Part shown: piece by piece, positions 58,413 through 64,000 of the stretch | How positions within the stretch are numbered: position 1 is the first letter of the stretch | Layout of the letters: every line of letters begins with the position of its first letter | Assembly: GCF_001577835.2 (NCBI RefSeq) | Contig: NC_029526.1 | Span: forward strand, 1,705,510 to 1,769,509 | DNA length: 64,000 nucleotides | Direction: 5' to 3' | From: Coturnix japonica | Lineage: Eukaryota; Chordata; Aves; Galliformes; Phasianidae | Translations under genes and position numbers: made by a program | Notes under the pieces: generated by a model | Databases searched by the model: none | Seen by the model: only the letters and a program-made list of their open reading frames with translations | What the model was told of the DNA's origin: nothing

Positions 58413-60274
58413 CTAGGAAGTTTTAAGAGCAATGTTTGTGTGGTCCTGAACTGTGATTGCTTGCATTATATGTGCTGCCGCCAGCAGGAACAAATGGAAG
58501 TTGAAGAGTTAAATTCCAATATAATGGGTTAAAGCAGACATTGGTCATCCAGGAGGAGGCCTGAAAAAGCAAATCCAAAACAAGAGTCAGTCTTAAGTCC
58601 GAGTAGCAGAAGAACTCTTGTATTAGTAAACAGATCTATCCGTGGCATATCAAATACCTAAGAGACACAGTTTGCATCTGCAGTCCATGTGTGTAGGGGA
58701 GAAGAACAAATGAGGAAGAGCAGGAAGTTCACTGCTTGGGTGGCTTCTCCCCACGCTTCGTTCTTACACTACCTGCTGTTTTCCAGTTCTTGCATGTTTT
58801 CGGCTGCAAAAGAACAATTCTGACCTTAAGCCCAGAACATTGCCACCTTTTAAGCATTAATAAACCACAGTTTTATGTTCTGAAATCAAAGGCTCTGCAC
58901 CAACTATAGGCCCAGCAGTAACTGGGGTTGTAGGACATGCACTACACATCACTGTACCAGGAATGTTAGCAAGAGCAACAGGATTCAAAACCCTGTCTGC
59001 CCAGGAGTTACTTCTGCAAGCCACAGGGTATATTTCTGCATAGTTTATATAGAGTCTCAACTGAAATAAAGTCCTGCTAAAGACATCACTTCACTACTTA
59101 TGTGCTTCAAGCATGCCGGGATAAGCAAGCGACACTGAGGAGTAAAAGCACGTTATGCTTTTATAGAATTTAAGTGAGAATGATGAATACCAGGTTATTA
59201 CTGTTTTACAATTATTAAAGAATCTCACACAACAGGAAATCAGAAGGAAATGGAAGGCAGTTACCACCTTTTAAATACAAAAGGTTCCCTGGCATCTCAG
59301 CCAAGTGGCAGTTGAGCAATTGCTGACTGTTCTTTGGGACAAAAATCACAGCAACATGATATGGGAAGTCAGCCACCAATCATAGGAGCAAACATAACAC
59401 CAGGGGTTTGAATAGACAGCCATTGCAAGAAATCACTACAAACAAGCTCTCATGGACCATCCCCTTAGTCTTAAATGTCACCTTCCTTCAGTAGTGCTTG
59501 GTGTTAAGGTAACTGAAGGAGAATCAGGAAAACAAAGCCCATTGTGGCATACTCATGGTAATAAATACAAGAGCTTGAGCTCTGTTTCAAGAACCTCATA
59601 ACCAGCAGATCATTACAATGGTTTCGGTACCACAGCACACTTGCCTTGTTCTCCAAGCAGCTTGAGCACAGCAAGACATGGGACTGCAGGCTCAGCAGCT
59701 CTCTATCAGAGAGTAGCTGTTACTTGCTCAGTCCAGCAAGGAGATAACAGATGCAAGCGTGCCAGAGACCTTAAGTGGAACTGTGCAAGACCACAGCCAG
59801 AACAGCAGGAAAACCTAATGAGCAAAAACAATCCTAACCACATTTAAAGGAAGAATCAGTTACATCAAATGCAAAACGTGTAATCCTAGGGAAAAAATAA
59901 GTACACATCCAGATCATTTCGGGGTATTTCAGCAACACAATACTGAGAGACTGAAAACGAGATTATAATCAACTCACCCTTAGGTGTGTTTGGTTCAGGA
60001 ACAGCCGGGCTTGCTCATAGAGCACTGCAGCAGAAGTGGACTGTATTTGTGCAGGCTGCAGATGCATTTGTATCAGGAGAAGCAGCACTATGCACGTCTT
60101 TATCAGCACATGATAGTGGGCAGTGAATCAGCACCGTCAGTCACTTTCACTATTCGAAGATAAGCCAAAAAGTCACTGGAAACAAAGAGAAAAAGAACAA
60201 TTCATTTGGGAACTGCCCCCCATTTAGGAAGTGCTCCCCTCTGCAATGCCACCAGGTCACCCTCAAATCACTGC

Positions 60275-60352
60275 TTGCAAAAGTGGACACTCTTAGGGAT
60301 TGGACTCCATGATTCTTGTGCACCCCTCCCAACTCAGGGTGTTCTATGCCAT
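60275..60352 (+). repeat. CR1 LINE tail fragment
   Basis: GGATTGGACTCCATGATTCTTGTGCACCCCTCCCAACTCAGGGTGTTCTATG follows the CR1 end pattern. Confidence 0.7.
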
Positions 60353-62059
60353 CACAGAATAAACTCCCCTCATTCAGCCAAGTCTGACAGCATCTGCTTG
60401 TATACTGGGCTAAGTAACACACAAAGAACTTACTTCCAAGCCTCAAGATATTGAAAGAGTAAATACTTTGGCATAGAAGCTGGTGGAAGAGGTTGCTACA
60501 GATCTGCCTGGCAAACCAGCCTCCTTTGAACAAAGTCCAAATGCCAGAAGAGAGATTCTGAAGTGCAATTAAAAACAAAGCAACCAACAAAACAAGCTCT
60601 TTTGAAATACTGATGGATTTGAGCTGGCAAGATTAAGGAAAGGTTTACATTATAATGAACGTGAGCTTCGCATTTGGCTGCTGGCAGCCAACTCACCATG
60701 GAAATAGAGGCCAAAACTCTGCACAACATGAACACATGTGGCCAGAGGGGATAGAAATGTCACCAGCACCAGGAAACAGAAGGGATGCTGGGGCAGAAGA
60801 AAACTCACAATACAAGAGGCACCTTTGAGTGAGCACATCTTGAAGGATGAAATATATTAGGTTATAAGCATGGAAACTTTGTGAGACTGGAAATTTAACT
60901 TCAGGCCTTAGGAGTGAGAATGAAAGACAACTGCTTTTCCTCTCAAAAGAGTTTGTCCACAAGAAGGAAGCTTGCAGGAACCATCACACCAGCAGAACTG
61001 AGACAGGATAAGCAGACCCTCTTATCTGGGAGAGGACACTCAAAGAGGGGTACAAGCACACAACAGCAGATAAATGGGCTCTTTCACAGTGCACTTACCC
61101 CTTTGCCAGCAGCAAAACCTCCCGAGACAGCTAAACAAACGTGCTGGCTCTAAGAGAATTAATCTCTCCCAAGCCATTTACATCCTTTTTTTCAGTAGTT
61201 ACACTGCTAAGAGTCTCTGCAGCTGCTGCTAAAGCCCAGCCATGTCCCATTGTAATGCCACGACCAGCTGTTACCCAAGCAGCCAAGTCCTCCAACAACA
61301 CAACAGGTAGAAGACCCAAATCAGACCATACAAGGAATATCCCTTGAGAGGGAAAAGGAAAGAAACAACAAAAACCAAACATCAGCCATTGAACTGTATG
61401 TTATTGGAGTGATTTCCATGTGCCCAATGGTGCTGATGGCCATCCAACATGAGGTCATCTGATGGAGTGTGCCAATGGAGGTGGCCTTGGTCCTGTTTGC
61501 TAAGGATTGGTGATTCATCCCCCGAAATAGTTTGCTACAGCCAACTATAACACTGCCTGATGATGGAAAAAAGCCTCTCCTTTCCATGAAACGCAGTACA
61601 CTGCCAAGAAAATAAGAACCTCCCCATACACATAAATGAATAACAAGGGTTTCAGCTTCTACAATAGCTTCTCCAGGTCCTACCACAAGAGTGAAACCAG
61701 CACGTTCTCCTCTTCAAGGAGCATGATGTGGCAGCTCTGTCAGGAAATGATGCAGCTTTTCAAGCACAAAACTAAGCTCTAGGCAGCAATTTTCTTGTAA
61801 GGAGGGTGAAATGATTAGAAATCCTTCCACAGCATCCTTCCTGCCCCCAGAATGATGGCACTGCAATAGTTGTGGTGCCTGCCAAAGGAAGAGTTCAAGT
61901 TACAACAGGGACACACAGCCAGGAAACGATGTAGGTTCATCAGCTTAGACAAAGAACACAACTTGTGTTTGCAAACAGAGGCTATTTCAAACAGAGAGAA
62001 GAGCTCAGCTTTGGGACGATTAGGGTAGGTGAAGAATAAAAAGAACTCCCTTCAAAGTA

Positions 62060-62195
62060 ATCACCCCTGGAGGTATTTAATAAAGAGCAGATATGGCACT
62101 GAGGGATGCGGTCTAGAGAGCTCACAATCATGGGCTGATGGTTGGACTTGATGATCTTTGCAGTCCTTCCAGCCTCCATGATGCTACGGCTGTAA
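62060..62195 (+). repeat. CR1 LINE 3' fragment
   Basis: ATATGGCACTGAGGGATGCGGTCTAGAGAGC and GATGGTTGGACTTGATGATCTTTGCAGTCCTTCCAGCC match CR1. Confidence 0.88.
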
Positions 62196-63002
62196 ATCCC
62201 ACTGAGGTAAGAGGTAAAGCCTGCAGCTGAAAGACCTGTGTGACTGAAGAGCAGGAGCTGCTTAGCACCCAGCACAGAGACCAACCAAACCCAGAAGTAC
62301 ATTGCAGACCTCACTCAATTCCCTGCCTATGTTTCTGCATGTAGTAACTGAACATCAGCTTGAGGAACCTGAAGCAAAACCCTCATACAATTACTTTGTT
62401 TTCTTCTAAAAACACCCTGCAGGGTTAACACTATGGGAGATGGCATTTTCTGGCACGCAGAGTGTCACTGATTGCAATGAAGGCCATTGCTGCAGTCATT
62501 TGGTTTCTTACCAGTCATAGCAAAAACACCCTAAACCAAAAGCAGACCAACCTTGAGTCTTGCAGGAAAGTCTCAAACTTTCTATCTCTTACCCAAGCAC
62601 CCCTCCAGTGTTGGGCTTTAAGCCTCCAAACCCAGTCATGTTGGAAGCACATCACACCTGAAGGATCTGCCCTTCTGTCGTGGGAGCAACAAAGCAGGAA
62701 GAAGCAGCAAACCTTGACACCACGGTGGTTTCCTTTTCTGCTGGCTCGCTGTAAGCCACATTTTATAGCCCGCTGTCTCCAAAGCAACCCCATAGCAAGG
62801 AAGAGAAACCTGCCTCACCCTGCTGGGGTCAGGGAGGGCAGCCCCAGCACCAGGCTGCTCCTCTGCAGCACTGAAACAAGCTCAAGTTTGATTACCTGCT
62901 TCATCCCAGAGGTCATAGTTCCTCAACTCACGATCATTCAGATGGAAATACCCTTTGTACAGTGGCCTTGAACACTCTGAACACCTAACCACCTTCTTCA
63001 GC

Positions 63003-63160
63003 CCCATCCATCCCTGGAGGTGTTCAAGGTTGGATGGGGCCCTGGGCAGCCTGGGTTGGTATTCAATGTGGAGGCTGGTGGCCCTGCATAGAGCAGAAGG
63101 GCTGGAGCTTCATGATCCTCAAGGTCCCTTCCAGCCCACGTCATTCTGTGATTCTATACC
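63003..63160 (+). repeat. CR1 LINE 3' end
   Basis: CCATCCATCCCTGGAGGTGTTCAAGGTTGGATGGGGCCCTGGGCAGCCTGG through GTCATTCTGTGATTCTATA. Same subfamily pattern as the copy at 47375-47710. Confidence 0.93.
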
Positions 63161-63794
63161 TGTACTATGATTCTTCAGGGATAGAAATGGGGAAAGCACT
63201 AATGCAAAGCTGGGGCTTGTTTTCAAAGGAAGATTAGGAGCCACGCTGCACAAGGCTGAGCAGTCACCCGCTCAGACCACAGCCAGGAGCCCAGCTAGAC
63301 AGTGTGACTAAGCCACTATGAATGCATAAAACACTCTGCAGTTTGGGATGTGTGAAAGATTCTGATAACATCACTGGAAAAACTCAGTGCTACCTCTGTT
63401 GGGAGCTTCCATTCATCGGCTGACAACTGCCTCCAGGAGCAGAGCGCAGAGCTGTCTGCAGCCTCCTAATCTCAGCCTCACCAAATCTGTCCCTTGATGA
63501 CACTGGTTATCATCACAAGCAGGATGAATTAGCAGCGTGGCAGCAGCAGGACAAAGAACGGGCCAATCTCTGAGTGACTCTATCAGGCAGCCTTCCTTCC
63601 CCTCCCAACAAAACCTATGGGGGTGGAGGATTTTAAGGCCTCAGCTGGTATGAGAATACCCAGAGGAAGTTGGCCCAGTGGTTTAAGAGCCAAGAAGAGG
63701 AAGGGGACAGTCTGCCTAGCAAAGAGGCACACAAGTGCCTTCTGATATCAGCCTTCTGATACACATCTAACCTACAATTCCAGCTGGTCTGTGC

Positions 63795-63875
63795 ACACCA
63801 TGGGCTGGTTGATGGTTGCAGTGGATGATCTTAGTGGCCTTTTCCAACCTGAATGACTCCCAGTGATTCTATAAA
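63795..63875 (+). repeat. CR1 LINE tail fragment
   Basis: GGTTGATGGTTGCAGTGGATGATCTTAGTGGCCTTTTCCAACCTGAATGA through CAGTGATTCTATAA. Confidence 0.85.
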
Positions 63876-64000
63876 ACAAGCAGTTCAAAAAGCCACACTG
63901 ATAGTTCACCTCACACATCCCCAGCCTTGGTTCTCCTCCAAGCAGGACACCATGGCAGTCAGAAACCTAAAGCAGAAATGCAGCACTTTCTACATCAATA

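Larger units (their letters stand above)
58561..64000. other. Probable 5' intron of RSPRY1, no gene seen
   Basis: A splice acceptor at 58561-58562 implies an upstream RSPRY1 exon, but no CpG island, exon or RNA gene is evident to the end of the window. Recognisable content is four CR1 fragments, all on the + strand. Confidence 0.5.

Overview
This is a vertebrate nuclear window. The genes are split by GT-AG introns, about twenty chicken-repeat-1 (CR1) LINE 3' ends with the ATTCTATGATTCTATG-type tail are scattered through it, and the gene set matches human chromosome 16q. Abundant CR1, short introns and compact genes point to a bird, most likely a galliform, in a region equivalent to chicken chromosome 11. 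The species is not decided here.

Layout. At 910-8356 (+) lie the last nine coding exons of RANBP10. An intergenic stretch holding one tRNA-His(GTG) follows. At 12.6-13.7 kb (-) is a three-exon gene for a 288-residue single-pass membrane protein that I do not firmly recognise; it has weak SPATA31/FAM205-like segments. Next come a CC chemokine of CCL17 type (14.6-15.5 kb, -) and the CX3C chemokine fractalkine, CX3CL1 (20.2-24.2 kb, -). A gene-poor 4 kb leads to two identical, inverted tRNA-Leu(CAG) genes and a CpG-rich promoter in front of PLLP (28.95-30.86 kb, +). ARL2BP (33.6-37.8 kb, -) converges on PLLP, and RSPRY1 (40.6-58.4 kb, 14 coding exons, -) fills most of the rest. From 58.6 kb to the end I see only CR1 pieces and what is probably the 5' intron of RSPRY1.

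The block RSPRY1-ARL2BP-PLLP-tRNA-Leu pair-CX3CL1-CCL17 keeps the order and relative orientation I recall from human 16q13, but there is no CCL22. RANBP10 (16q22 in human) replaces CIAPIN1 beyond CCL17, so a synteny break lies near 8.9-14.4 kb, beside the tRNA-His and the unrecognised gene.

The genes do not form one pathway. Two are leukocyte chemokines, one is a myelin/epithelial MARVEL protein, one an ARL2/ARL3 effector, one a RING-SPRY protein, and one a subunit of the CTLH/MAEA ubiquitin-ligase family. I found no clearly undescribed multi-gene system. The best leads are the tandem STAT6-type sites before CCL17, the possible frame break in the last ARL2BP exon, the weak-then-strong start codons of RSPRY1, the inverted tRNA-Leu pair facing PLLP, and the unrecognised membrane gene.
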